Assembly (NCBI GenBank): GCA_965228435.1
Contig: OZ245818.1
Span: forward strand, 1,612,001 to 1,676,000
Length of the DNA stretch: 64,000 nt
DNA from: Hoeflea_A sp965228435
Lineage (GTDB): Bacteria > Pseudomonadota > Alphaproteobacteria > Rhizobiales > Rhizobiaceae
Direction: 5' to 3'
Below the pieces are notes generated by a model. That model ran no database searches. It saw only the letters and a program-made list of their open reading frames with translations, and was not told the DNA's origin. How positions within the stretch are numbered: the stretch's first letter is position 1; each line of letters begins with the position of its first letter. Position numbers and translations under genes: made by a program. This document shows, one piece after another, positions 36,219 to 45,101 of the stretch.

Positions 36219-36884
36219 CTAGCCGACAATCACAAAAGCGTCTTCGGTGCCTTCGGCTCCGTTGCGGCGCAGTTTGCCGATCTTCTGAACGTGACGCATC
36301 AGCAAGGATGCGGCGGCATCCACCTCGTCGCGTCGCAGGGCCGACAAAATGGCACGGTGGTCGGTATCCGTCCGAGCCTCCCACTGGGATCTCCAGCCGG
36401 CAAACAGAATGCGCGCGCTGACCGCCTGAAGATCCTCGATCGCGGCCAACAACCGCGGCATGCCACAGGGCTCTATGATCAGCCGGTGAAAGGTCCGGTT
36501 GGCCGTTTCCCAATCGCGCACGTTCTCAGCCTTTTCGCCCGCGCGAATCGCCTGTTCGGCTCGGTCGAGGATGGCCTTTGTGAGGTGGGGCGCGGCGTGC
36601 CGAAGGGCCAGAGCCTCCAGAGCGGCACGCATTTCCGCCACCTCCTGCACCTCGGCACGACCAAAGGACGCGACCCGAAATCCGCGCCGTGGCAGGCTGA
36701 CCGCCAGCCCCTGAGCTTCAAGCAGCCGGAATGCCTCCCGTACCGGCACATGGCTGGCGTGAAATTCCTCCGCGATATGGTCCTGGCGCAGCGGCGCGCC
36801 CGGTTTCAGATCGCCGGACACGATCCGATCGGCCAAAGTTCGGCTGATACGAGTGGCGATGGTGTCCTTGCTGTCATTGGCCAT
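36219..36884 (-). CDS. bioR: GntR-family biotin regulator BioR
   Basis: A 221-residue FadR/FCD-type GntR protein: winged helix (RQDHIAEEFHASHVPVREAF, then LEAQGLAVSLPRRGFRVA) and a C-terminal all-helical ligand domain with histidines. In alphaproteobacteria BioR represses biotin synthesis and transport genes. The assignment rests on its place next to bioY and on BioR boxes ahead of bioY and of itself (36888-36897), which implies autoregulation. Confidence 0.88.
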   Translation of the reverse strand: MANDSKDTIATRISRTLADRIVSGDLKPGAPLRQDHIAEEFHASHVPVREAFRLLEAQGLAVSLPRRGFRVASFGRAEVQEVAEMRAALEALALRHAAPHLTKAILDRAEQAIRAGEKAENVRDWETANRTFHRLIIEPCGMPRLLAAIEDLQAVSARILFAGWRSQWEARTDTDHRAILSALRRDEVDAAASLLMRHVQKIGKLRRNGAEGTEDAFVIVG

Positions 36885-36887
36885 GGA

Positions 36888-36897
36888 TCATAGATAA
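36888..36897. promoter_or_regulatory. BioR box upstream of bioR
   Basis: TCATAGATAA matches nine of ten positions of the perfect box ahead of bioY and ends four bases from the bioR start codon, a position suited to autorepression. Confidence 0.7.
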
Positions 36898-37027
36898 TTT
36901 GCGGCCTCGCACCTGTCGAGCCGGTGATTGGAGCAAAGGGCGATAAGTTCCTTAACTTCAAAAGTCGGCTTTGTTAGAAGGGCGCAGCCGGTTCCGGCAC
37001 CCTACCGTCTCTTCGCAGGATGAATTC

Positions 37028-37978
37028 ATGAAAAAGTTACGTGTCGCGCTGGTGGTGGCTGCGCGGGTGCCGGTCGAGAAATATGGCGGAACCGAACGCC
37101 AGGTGGTCTGGCTGGCGCGGGAACTGATGCGACGGAACCACGCCGTGACCCTGGTGGTGTCGCCGGGTTCGCATGTCGCCGGTGCCCGAATGATCGATGC
37201 CCGGACGACGCAGGAGGCGTTCGACCGCATCCCCGCGGATATCGACATCGTCAACAGCTTCGACAGCGAGCCACCCGCCGAATTTGACCGGCCCTGCCTG
37301 GTCACGCATCAGGGCAACACAGAAAAGCCGATCGGCCGCAACCGCAACTTCGTCAGCCGCAACCACGCGGAGCGGCATGGGCGCGAGACTTTTGCCTATA
37401 ACGGCCTGCCGACGGATGAACACTACTTTCAGGACCGCAAAAACGGCCGCTATCTTTTCTTCTCGCGCATCAACCGGCCCGGCAAGAACGTGACCCGCGC
37501 CATGCATCTCGCCGTGGCCAACGATCTGCAGATGGACATTGCCGGAGGCGCGCGATGGGAATTGCTGACACGCAGTGTCGTTCGCAAGGAGCGGGCGTTC
37601 TTCACCAGTCTCGACAAGCGCTTCGCCATTCACGGCATGGTCGGCGGCTGGACCAAGGCCAAACTGTTTGCCGAGGCCAAGGCACTTCTCTTTCCCATCC
37701 GCTGGGAAGAACCCTTCGGCATCGTTGTGCCGGAGGCATTGCTGGCCGGTACGCCGGTTATTGCCACGCCGCGCGGCTCAATGCCGGAGCTCCTCCACCC
37801 CGACATCGGTTTCCAGTGTGAATCGGATGAGGATTTTGCTGCGGCATTCGATGGGGTCGGCGACATCCCACCGGCGCGCTGCCGCGAATATGCTGCGGAG
37901 CACTTTTCCATCGAAAAGTCGACCGATACTTATCTGGACCTTTACCAGCGCATACTTGACGGTGAAACATTGCCGTGA
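37028..37978 (+). CDS. Glycosyltransferase family 4-like protein
   Basis: A 316-residue GT-B enzyme. ATG 37028 follows gcagga. The N-terminus has the acceptor-side motif VPVEKYGGTERQVVWLARELM, and the C-terminal half the nucleotide-sugar E-x7-E motif in FPIRWEEPFGIVVPEALLAGTPVIA. It is shorter than usual for the family (about 350-400). It stands alone; no polysaccharide cluster surrounds it here. Confidence 0.87.
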   Translation: MKKLRVALVVAARVPVEKYGGTERQVVWLARELMRRNHAVTLVVSPGSHVAGARMIDARTTQEAFDRIPADIDIVNSFDSEPPAEFDRPCLVTHQGNTEKPIGRNRNFVSRNHAERHGRETFAYNGLPTDEHYFQDRKNGRYLFFSRINRPGKNVTRAMHLAVANDLQMDIAGGARWELLTRSVVRKERAFFTSLDKRFAIHGMVGGWTKAKLFAEAKALLFPIRWEEPFGIVVPEALLAGTPVIATPRGSMPELLHPDIGFQCESDEDFAAAFDGVGDIPPARCREYAAEHFSIEKSTDTYLDLYQRILDGETLP

Positions 37979-38044
37979 GGCGGCGCTTGATGAGCCGGTT
38001 GCATTCCACTTAACTTCGTCCGGCGGCTCCGCTACAAACTCGAC

Positions 38045-39202
38045 ATGCAAAGTGCCTCTGTCATCGCCGAAATCCGCCAATCCGTCAAAGCCATCTGCGA
38101 CAACTATGGCGAAGACTATTGGCGCCAGCTCGATGCGGATCGCGGATATCCCACCGGGTTCGTCAGTGAATTGACGCAGTCCGGGTTTTTGGGCTGCCTG
38201 ATCCCGGAAACATACGGCGGCGCCGGCCTGGGGTTGAGCGAGGCTTGCGCCGTTTTGGAGGAAATCTCGCGCTCGGGTGGACATCCGGGTGCCGCCCACG
38301 CGCAAATGTACGTGATGGGGTCTGTGCTGCGGCACGGAACCGAGGAGCAGAAGCAGGCCTATCTGCCGAAGATCGCATCCGGCGAATTGCGGTTGCAATC
38401 CTTCGGCGTCACAGAACCGACAACGGGCACGGACACGACGTCGCTGAAGACCACGGCCGAACGGCGTGGCGACCGTTACGTCATCAACGGCCAGAAAGTC
38501 TGGATCAGCCGGGTGCAGCACTCGGACCTGATGTTGCTTCTGGCGCGGACAAAGGCGATTTCCGACCGCACGTCGAAGACCGACGGGCTCTCCTGTTTCA
38601 TCGTCGATCTGCGCGGCGCCGAAGAGCGTGGCCTGACCGTTCAGCCAATCGACGCCATGATCAATCACCATTCCTGCGAACTGTTCTTTGACGATTTCGA
38701 GGTGCCGGCGGAGAACCTGCTGGGACCTGAACATGGCGGTTTTCGGGTCATCCTCGACAGCATGAATGCCGAGCGCATCCTGATTGCCGCCGAGTGCATC
38801 GGCGACGCGCGCTATTTCATCGACAAGGCAACCGCCTATGCGAAGGAGCGCGTCGTGTTCGACCGGCCCATCGGCCAAAACCAGGGCGTCGCCTTTCCGA
38901 TTGCCGAAGCCTATGCCAAGACGGAGGCTGCAGCCTTGATGGTCGAACGGGCCGCCGGCCTGTTCGATGCGAAGGAAAAATGCGCGGCGGAAGCGAACAT
39001 GGCAAAGCTGCTCGCGGCCGAAGCGTCATGGAAGGCCGGCGATATCTGCCTGCAGACCCATGGCGGCTTCGGCTTCAGCCGCGCCTATCATATCGAACGC
39101 AAATTGCGCGAAACGCGGCTCTACCAGATCGCGCCGATTTCGACCAATCTCATCCTGTCCTATCTGGGCGAGCATGTGCTCGGCCTTCCAAGGAGTTTCT
39201 GA
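38045..39202 (+). CDS. Acyl-CoA dehydrogenase
   Basis: A 385-residue flavoenzyme with the three ACAD domains: helical N-terminus (GFLGCLIPETYGGAGLGLSE), middle beta domain (FGVTEPTTGTDTTSLKTTA), and C-terminal helices ending with the QTHGGFGFSRAYHIERKLRE signature. It introduces a double bond into an acyl-CoA. It is overlapped by one base with the CoA-transferase gene and shares an operon with that gene and the hydratase. Confidence 0.92.
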   Translation: MQSASVIAEIRQSVKAICDNYGEDYWRQLDADRGYPTGFVSELTQSGFLGCLIPETYGGAGLGLSEACAVLEEISRSGGHPGAAHAQMYVMGSVLRHGTEEQKQAYLPKIASGELRLQSFGVTEPTTGTDTTSLKTTAERRGDRYVINGQKVWISRVQHSDLMLLLARTKAISDRTSKTDGLSCFIVDLRGAEERGLTVQPIDAMINHHSCELFFDDFEVPAENLLGPEHGGFRVILDSMNAERILIAAECIGDARYFIDKATAYAKERVVFDRPIGQNQGVAFPIAEAYAKTEAAALMVERAAGLFDAKEKCAAEANMAKLLAAEASWKAGDICLQTHGGFGFSRAYHIERKLRETRLYQIAPISTNLILSYLGEHVLGLPRSF

Positions 39203-40341
39203 TGGATCGTCCGCTTGAAGGTACGCTTGTGGTCGCGGTTGAACAGGCCGTTGCGGCCCCGTTCTGCACTGCACGGCTGGCCCATGCCGGTGCCCGAGTC
39301 ATCAAGGTGGAACGACAGGAAGGCGATTTCGCCCGCCTCTACGATACCGCCGCCATGGGTGAAGCGTCCTATTTCGCCTGGCTCAATCGGGGTAAGGAAT
39401 CCGTTGTGCTCGACTTCAAGTCGGACGACGGCAAAAAACTGCTGAAGTCAATGCTAGAGAAAGCGGACGTCTTCGTGCACAACCTCGCGGCCGGAGCGAT
39501 CGAGCGCGCCGGTTTCGGGGCTGACGTGCTTAAACAACTCAACCCCCGCCTGATCAACTGCGCCATCACCGGCTATCACGAAGACAGCCCGATGGCCGAC
39601 CGACCCGCCTACGATCTACTGATCCAGGCGGAAAGCGGACTGGTTTCGATCTCCGGCAGCCCGGGTGAGCCGGGACGGATCGGAGTGTCGGTCTGTGACA
39701 TCAGCGCCGGCCTGACGGCCTATAGCGGTGTGCTGGAGGCGCTGCTGCGTCGTGATAAAACCGACGAGGGTGCAACACTCGACATATCGCTGTTCGATGT
39801 CGCCGCGGACTGGATGGCGGTGCCCTATCTGCACGCCCGCTACGGCAAAGGGCCGCCAAAGCCGGTGGGCTTGCGCCACCCGTCGATCGCCCCTTACGGC
39901 GCCTTTCCATGCTCCGACGGCAAATCGGTGCTCATCGCCGTGCAGAACGAACGGGAATGGGTTCGGCTGTGCGGTGCGGTCTTCAATGATCCGGAGCTGG
40001 CCGAACTGCCCGAGTTTACGTCCAACAACAGTCGAGTCGAACATCGCGACGCGCTTGAGGCAGCGCTTGGCAAACGCACGTCGGCCATGACATCCGCGGA
40101 ACTGGCGGAGCGGTTGACTGCCCAGCGCATTGCGTTCGGCCTGATCAATGGACCGGAGGATCTCGCCGACCATCCGGCTTTCCGGTCCGAACCGGCAACG
40201 ACAGCGCAAGGCGCTTCCTATGAGATGCCGGCGCATCCGATCCGCTGGCTGGGCGAGCCAGCCGATACGGAACCGGCACCACCGGCGCTCGGGGCAGATA
40301 CCGAGACGGTCACGCGCGAATTCCTGGGCAATGCGGAATGA
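39202..40341 (+). CDS. CaiB/BaiF family III CoA-transferase
   Basis: A 379-residue enzyme. ATG 39202 overlaps the dehydrogenase stop. The family opening (LEGTLVVAVEQAVAAPFCTA), the RGKESVVLDFK element and the YDLLIQAESGLVSISG segment are present. It moves CoA between carboxylic acids. With a dehydrogenase and a mesaconyl-CoA hydratase-like protein on either side, an itaconate- or methylsuccinate-type dicarboxylate is the best guess for its substrate. Confidence 0.9.
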   Translation: MDRPLEGTLVVAVEQAVAAPFCTARLAHAGARVIKVERQEGDFARLYDTAAMGEASYFAWLNRGKESVVLDFKSDDGKKLLKSMLEKADVFVHNLAAGAIERAGFGADVLKQLNPRLINCAITGYHEDSPMADRPAYDLLIQAESGLVSISGSPGEPGRIGVSVCDISAGLTAYSGVLEALLRRDKTDEGATLDISLFDVAADWMAVPYLHARYGKGPPKPVGLRHPSIAPYGAFPCSDGKSVLIAVQNEREWVRLCGAVFNDPELAELPEFTSNNSRVEHRDALEAALGKRTSAMTSAELAERLTAQRIAFGLINGPEDLADHPAFRSEPATTAQGASYEMPAHPIRWLGEPADTEPAPPALGADTETVTREFLGNAE

Positions 40342-41186
40342 GCGCCGAGGACTGGCAAACGGAATGCAAGGACGCCATCGGACGCAGTCGGAGGACCTCG
40401 GACAGCCTGGCGCCCGAACGGGTGACGATGATGGAGTTGTGTCTCGATCGGGCTTCTGAACTTAAGGCCGGCGACCCGCTTCCACCGCTGTGGCACTGGA
40501 TCTATTTCACCGAACCCGTGCCGACATCGGATCTCGGCCCGGACGGCCACGAGCGGCTTGGGCGTTTTCTGCCGCCGATCCGGTACCCCCGACGCATGTG
40601 GGCCGGTGGGGACGTGACCTTCAACGCGCCGCTGATCATCGGGCGTCCGGCCGAAAAAACCACCAGAATTGATAATGTCGAATTCAAGCAAGGAAAGTCC
40701 GGGCCACTTTGCTTTGTTACGGTTCACCATCGCATTCAGCAGGACGGGCGTGACGCGGTCGACGAGGTCCAGACGATTGTCTATCGCGAAAAGGGCGAGG
40801 CAAAACCAACCCCGAACCTGGAGACCGCTCAACCCGGCGATGATACGATGGCGATTGGCCGGCTGCAGATGTTCCGCTATTCAGCCCTCACCTACAATGC
40901 CCACCGCATCCACTACGATGAGCGCTTCGTCACCGACACCGAGGGGTATCCGGGACTGCTCGTGCACGGCCCGCTGCTCGCAACGACACTGGCAGGCCAT
41001 GGCGCATCGATGGACGCCGAGCGTCAGCTTGCTCGGTTTCGCTATCGCGCCCTGCAGCCCGTGTTCGAAAATGAGCCGTTTCGTGTCGAAGGCGAGCGGA
41101 CGGCATCCGGCGCCGAACTGCAAATTGTCAAACCCCAGGCCGGACCGGCGATGCAGGCGACCATCGAATGGAAGCCGTCGACTTAG
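40338..41186 (+). CDS. MaoC/HTD2-like acyl-CoA hydratase
   Basis: A 282-residue double hot-dog protein, ATGA-coupled to the CoA-transferase gene. The C-terminal half shows the hydratase-2 active-site region (FRYSALTYNAHRIHYD, with Asn and His, followed by EGYPGLLVHGPL). The pattern is that of HTD2 and mesaconyl-C4-CoA hydratase or itaconyl-CoA hydratase proteins. It ends at the edge of the decayed island. Confidence 0.87.
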   Translation: MSAEDWQTECKDAIGRSRRTSDSLAPERVTMMELCLDRASELKAGDPLPPLWHWIYFTEPVPTSDLGPDGHERLGRFLPPIRYPRRMWAGGDVTFNAPLIIGRPAEKTTRIDNVEFKQGKSGPLCFVTVHHRIQQDGRDAVDEVQTIVYREKGEAKPTPNLETAQPGDDTMAIGRLQMFRYSALTYNAHRIHYDERFVTDTEGYPGLLVHGPLLATTLAGHGASMDAERQLARFRYRALQPVFENEPFRVEGERTASGAELQIVKPQAGPAMQATIEWKPST

Positions 41187-41190
41187 AGCT

Positions 41191-41480
41191 GACTACTGGT
41201 GGGAAATTGATCGCCGCAGCAACGATTCCGACGCGGCCGATCATTTGGCGAAAACAGTAGCGACATATGGATTCCATGGTTGGACATTCTCTCCGACCTT
41301 GATGTGGTCAAACATTTTACAGCGAGCAACACGGATTGTTTGTAGCGGCCGGTATTGCACTGCATCAGGGCGACCGAGAGGGCGCACAAGACTACTGACT
41401 ATGAAATGGCGACAGCAAATGAGTTCGTCAAACCAAAGCTTGCCTCATGGGCGAAAAAGCACGGTTTGACCGTTCTCTAG
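41191..41480 (+). pseudogene. Decayed gene with three frameshifts, function unknown
   Basis: Coding sequence continues smoothly only if the frame is changed near 41271, 41317 and 41398. The pieces read DYWWEIDRRSNDSDAADHLA..., then IPWLDILSDLDVVKHF, then YSEQHGLFVAAGIALHQGDR..., then YEMATANEFVKPKLASWAKK... ending at TAG 41478-41480. The segments join into one plausible protein of about 95 residues, so this is a real gene inactivated by small deletions or insertions. I do not recognise the family firmly; the IPWLDILSDLD part recalls small DUF4304-like proteins. Confidence 0.6.
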
Positions 41481-41482
41481 GT

Positions 41483-41605
41483 GAGCACTATGACATGTAC
41501 GACTATGCTGTCGAGAAACGGAAAGCACTGGACAATTGGGCTGAATTGCTTGGGCAGATTGTGACCGGTGCCAGCAACGTCACTCCTCTGTCGCTGCGCG
41601 CGTGA
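41483..41605 (+). pseudogene. C-terminal remnant of a tyrosine recombinase/phage integrase
   Basis: A frame ending at TGA 41603-41605 reads EHYDMYDYAVEKRKALDNWA, then ELLGQIVTGASNVTPLSLRA. This is the tail of phage-type integrases, where the catalytic Tyr is followed by xYDRYDY...EKRxALExWA. The catalytic core is missing and the sequence upstream belongs to another broken gene. It marks an old integration event next to the AbiE pair. Confidence 0.75.
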
Positions 41606-41733
41606 TCGTCTTTCGCGTGCTTCGTTGCGCGATAACGATGTCAGCGGAAGCCCGCAACCCTGATCCTCTTTCCTTAGCACCTCTTTAGCAATGTGCTGTT
41701 TTGCGTGTCTATGACACTGAAATTCGAGGAGTC

Positions 41734-41761
41734 TTAAAGAAGCAGCTAGCGATCTCTTTAA
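41734..41761. promoter_or_regulatory. Candidate AbiEi operator
   Basis: Inverted repeat ttaaaga (41734-41740) and tctttaa (41755-41761) with a 14-base spacer, ending 12 bases before the abiEi start. AbiEi antitoxins autoregulate by binding inverted repeats ahead of their own gene, so position and symmetry fit. Confidence 0.5.
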
Positions 41762-41773
41762 AAATATGTGATT

Positions 41774-42613
41774 ATGAGCGTTATGAACGCCGGAAGATCC
41801 GAAAATCTAAAGAGCGTACTAGAGGCGGTCCCTGCCGGATATCTAGTCGATGCCCGATGGCTGACGGATCATGGCCTCGCTTATGAGACATTCCGCGACT
41901 ACGTCAAACGCGGCTGGCTGGAGCGCCTGGAACGTGGAGTCTTCCGCCGTCCGCACCCGCAGAGCGCGCAACCCAACACAATCAATTGGAAGATCTGCCT
42001 GCTCTCGGTTCAGCACATCATGGGCCATAAGGTTCATGTCGGCGGGACGACGGCGCTCGCGCTAAAGGGCCATGCGCATTACCTCTCGCTCGGTGAGACC
42101 GATACGGTCTGGCTCTACGGGAATGATATCCCGAACTGGCTGCACAAACTGCCGCTCGACGCGAAACTCAAGACCCGCAAACTCTCGCTGTTCAGCGACA
42201 ACGCTATTGGCCTGACCGATGCCGGCGATCAAGACGACACCCGCTCAAGGCCACCATGGGACTGGTCTCTGCAGATGTCCTCGCCTGAGCGGGGGATCTT
42301 AGAAGCGCTCGACGAACTCCCAGAGCAAGAGAGCTTCCACAACCTAGACATGGTATTTGAGGGACTGACAAACCTGCGCCCGAAGCTGCTGACGGCGCTC
42401 CTACGTAGCTGCAAGAAGATCAAGGTCAGGCGGCTGTTCTTCGTCTTCGCCGACCGTCACGACCACGCCTGGAACAAGCGACTCGATCCGCAGGACATCG
42501 ATCTCGGGAAGGGTGACCGCGCCCTTATCAAAGGCGGTAAAATACATCCGCGCTATCGAATCATGGTCCCGCCTGAATTCACGAACATGCAGAGGGCTGG
42601 AGATGACGCGTGA
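41774..42613 (+). CDS. abiEi: AbiEi-family antitoxin (type IV toxin-antitoxin)
   Basis: A 279-residue protein. ATG 41774 is chosen, but GTG 41768 and ATG 41783 are close alternatives and no ribosome site decides. The N-terminal winged helix (PAGYLVDARWLTDHGLAYET, then FRDYVKRGWLERLERGVFRR) matches the AbiEi antitoxin DNA-binding domain, followed by the AbiEi C-terminal region (HVGGTTALALKGHAHYL). It overlaps the nucleotidyltransferase gene by 11 bases, the normal arrangement for AbiE. The flanks are decayed mobile DNA, so the pair was probably acquired horizontally. Confidence 0.85.
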   Translation: MSVMNAGRSENLKSVLEAVPAGYLVDARWLTDHGLAYETFRDYVKRGWLERLERGVFRRPHPQSAQPNTINWKICLLSVQHIMGHKVHVGGTTALALKGHAHYLSLGETDTVWLYGNDIPNWLHKLPLDAKLKTRKLSLFSDNAIGLTDAGDQDDTRSRPPWDWSLQMSSPERGILEALDELPEQESFHNLDMVFEGLTNLRPKLLTALLRSCKKIKVRRLFFVFADRHDHAWNKRLDPQDIDLGKGDRALIKGGKIHPRYRIMVPPEFTNMQRAGDDA

Positions 42614-43532
42614 ACCTTATACCGCGCAAGTCGATCTGCTGGTTCGTGTCCTGCCCTATATCGCGGAAGAGGAGGTATTCGCGCTCAAGGGCGGCACGGC
42701 CATCAACTTGTTCTATCGCGACCTGCCGCGCCTGTCGGTCGATATCGACCTGACCTACCTGCCGGTTAAAGACCGCGATGAAAGCCTAGCTGAAATAAAC
42801 AGGGCGCTCGACCGGATCGCAGCGCGCATCACCGGCAGTCTTAGACAAGGTGAGGCCCGGCGCATTGCGGGCGGCGGCGGCGGCGCCACACGCATCCAAG
42901 TCCGGCAGGGCACTGCGCAGATCAAGATTGAGACTTCGCCGGTCACACGCGGCGTCGTTCATGAACCTGAACTGCTCACTGTCACCGATGCGGTCGAAGA
43001 TGAATTCGGGTTTGCGGAAATCCGCGTCGTCTCTTTTGAGGATTTGTTCGGAGGCAAACTGCATGCCGCTGTGGATCGTCAGCACCCGCGCGACCTGTTC
43101 GATGTCCGTCTGCTCTATGACAATGAAGGCCTAACAGACGCACTGTTCCGCACTTTCCTCGTCTATATCGCCAGCTCAAACCGTCCGGCGCATGAGTTAC
43201 TCAATCCGAACCCGATTGCCCTCGACCGACCCTATACGCAGGAATTCGAGGGGATGACGCGGCTGCCGGTTGATCTTGCCGCTCTTATCGAAACGCGAAC
43301 GCAGCTATTTGCTGATCTGCGCGCTCGGCTCGACGATCAGGTTCGTACGTTTCTGCTGGGCCTGCACGATGGCACTCCGGATTTCAGGGTGATTGACATG
43401 TCGCAAGCAGCGGACCTACCGGCCGTTCGCTGGAAACTGATCAACCTGAACAAGCTGAAGACGGAGAACCCGGCCAAGCATGCAGAGCAGCGCGCCGCAC
43501 TCGATGCGCTCTTTGCCATACGGTCAGCATGA
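42603..43532 (+). CDS. abiEii: AbiEii-family nucleotidyltransferase toxin
   Basis: A 309-residue protein whose ATG lies inside the end of abiEi. The nucleotidyltransferase motif is intact: LKGGTAIN (28-35) followed by SVDIDLTY (45-52) with Asp47 and Asp49. Further family elements are the FGGKLHAAVDRQHPRDLFD segment with Lys and Arg-Asp residues. AbiEii toxins transfer nucleotides, for instance to tRNA, and stop growth; the AbiEi/AbiEii pair can abort phage infection. Confidence 0.88.
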   Translation: MTREPYTAQVDLLVRVLPYIAEEEVFALKGGTAINLFYRDLPRLSVDIDLTYLPVKDRDESLAEINRALDRIAARITGSLRQGEARRIAGGGGGATRIQVRQGTAQIKIETSPVTRGVVHEPELLTVTDAVEDEFGFAEIRVVSFEDLFGGKLHAAVDRQHPRDLFDVRLLYDNEGLTDALFRTFLVYIASSNRPAHELLNPNPIALDRPYTQEFEGMTRLPVDLAALIETRTQLFADLRARLDDQVRTFLLGLHDGTPDFRVIDMSQAADLPAVRWKLINLNKLKTENPAKHAEQRAALDALFAIRSA

Positions 43533-44091
43533 CGATCATGATGACACCGATCATCATACCGATGATCGCCACCCATGCCGCCCGTCACTGGCATTCCGAC
43601 AATGAGGATCCACGACGATCATCATCACCGAGGTGGTCGACTATAACGACGTCGATGACGTTGCCCCAGCCGACAACATGGCACCGCTGCCTCCGCGCGC
43701 CTGATTGCCCCAACACTGGATCGGGTCACAACAGCAACCGATTTTTTATGGGTTGTTCTGCAGAGATTCGAGATGAATGGCTTCCTTAAGCAAGGAATTT
43801 CCTAAAGCACAAATTGCGCAGAGACCCCTCGACTTCGGAACAAAGCTCGGCTACCGCTCCAGTGTCAATCGGATCGACAGCGTTAACCAATCCCTAACAT
43901 CGCCACCCGGCATTCTTTCAATCGGTGAGCGAAGATTGTACTTGCTAAAGTGACGATGGGTTGCCCGGGCAGCCTTGCCTCGCGGTCCGGCCGACACAGA
44001 TTTAAGAGACGGACACACTGCGGCCGGCTTGCGGTCAGGGGCGCAGCATCGTCCGCAAACCGAAGTCGCGTCGCGGACGAGGACAGGACGA
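43533..44091. other. Intergenic region right of the AbiE pair
   Basis: About 560 bases with no supported gene. Directly after abiEii comes a low-complexity run of gat/cat triplets. A frame ending at TGA 43702-43704 closes with NMAPLPPRA, which resembles the NVTPLSLRA end of the integrase remnant at 41605, but the sequence ahead of it does not look like an integrase. The rest, up to the epimerase gene, shows nothing I can name. Confidence 0.5.
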
Positions 44092-45039
44092 ATGAAACGA
44101 AAATCAACGCGGATCCTGGTCACCGGAGGCGCCGGCTTTGTTGGCTCCCATCTGTGCCGCCGGCTGCTGGCGGAAGGTGCCGACGTCCTGTGTGTCGACA
44201 ACTTCTTCACCGGAACCAAGGAAAACATTCTGGATCTGCTCGACAATCCGAAGTTCGAGCTCATGCGTCACGACGTGACCTTCCCGCTCTACGTGGAGGT
44301 CGACCGGATCTACAATCTCGCCTGCCCGGCTTCACCCGTGCACTACCAGTTCGATGCCGTTCAGACGACCAAAACCAGCATCCACGGGGCGATCAACATG
44401 CTGGGTCTGGCCAAGCGGACACGGGCGCGCATCCTCCAGGCCTCGACCAGCGAGGTCTATGGCGATCCCGAGGTGCATCCGCAGCCGGAAAGCTACTGGG
44501 GCCGGGTCAACCCGATCGGACTGCGGTCGTGCTACGACGAGGGCAAGCGCTGCGCCGAAACGCTCTTTTTCGACTACCACCGCCAGCATGACCTCGAGAT
44601 CCGGGTGGTGCGCATCTTCAACACCTACGGCCCCAACATGCATCCCAATGACGGCCGGGTGGTCTCCAATTTCATCGTCCAGGCCCTAACCAACCAGGAC
44701 ATCACCATTTACGGCGACGGCAGCCAGACTCGCAGCTTCCAGTACATCGACGACCTGGTTGAGGGCATGGTGCGCATGATGGAAAACGAGGACGGGTTCC
44801 CCGGACCTGTCAACATCGGCAATCCGGGTGAATTCACCATCAAGCAATTGGCCGAAACCGTCCTGGAGATGATCCCGGAAAGCAAGAGCCAGCTGGTCTA
44901 CCGTCCGCTTCCTGCCGACGATCCGAAACAGCGTCAACCGGACACCAGTCTGGCTCGCGAAAAGCTGGGTTGGGAGCCGGCGGTTCCGTTCCATGAGGGC
45001 CTTGAGAAGACCATCGCCTTTTTCCGCGGCACTGTGTAA
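44092..45039 (+). CDS. UDP-glucuronate decarboxylase-like NAD-dependent sugar epimerase/dehydratase
   Basis: A 315-residue extended SDR. ATG 44092 is chosen because the Rossmann motif TGGAGFVGSH begins at residue 11; a longer upstream frame lacks similarity. Active-site residues are Thr119-Ser120-Glu121 (TSE, typical of UDP-xylose synthase) and Tyr148/Lys152 (YDEGK). The sequence FNTYGPNMHPNDGRVVSNFI is a hallmark of UDP-xylose synthases, which convert UDP-glucuronate to UDP-xylose. A glycosyltransferase gene follows 62 bases downstream. Confidence 0.9.
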   Translation: MKRKSTRILVTGGAGFVGSHLCRRLLAEGADVLCVDNFFTGTKENILDLLDNPKFELMRHDVTFPLYVEVDRIYNLACPASPVHYQFDAVQTTKTSIHGAINMLGLAKRTRARILQASTSEVYGDPEVHPQPESYWGRVNPIGLRSCYDEGKRCAETLFFDYHRQHDLEIRVVRIFNTYGPNMHPNDGRVVSNFIVQALTNQDITIYGDGSQTRSFQYIDDLVEGMVRMMENEDGFPGPVNIGNPGEFTIKQLAETVLEMIPESKSQLVYRPLPADDPKQRQPDTSLAREKLGWEPAVPFHEGLEKTIAFFRGTV

Positions 45040-45101
45040 CAGCCATCGATCTTCCGGACGGCCGGGTTTATGCTAATCCGGTCCGACGGAGTGGGAGCCG
45101 C

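Noticed and set aside
41483..41605. tRNA or attachment site next to the integrase remnant
   Set aside because: I found no tRNA-like cloverleaf and no exact direct repeats of useful length flanking the island.
43529..43789. Short open frame after abiEii
   Set aside because: Low-complexity Met/Ile/Pro/His composition, no ribosome site and no homology I can recognise; treated as non-coding or remnant.
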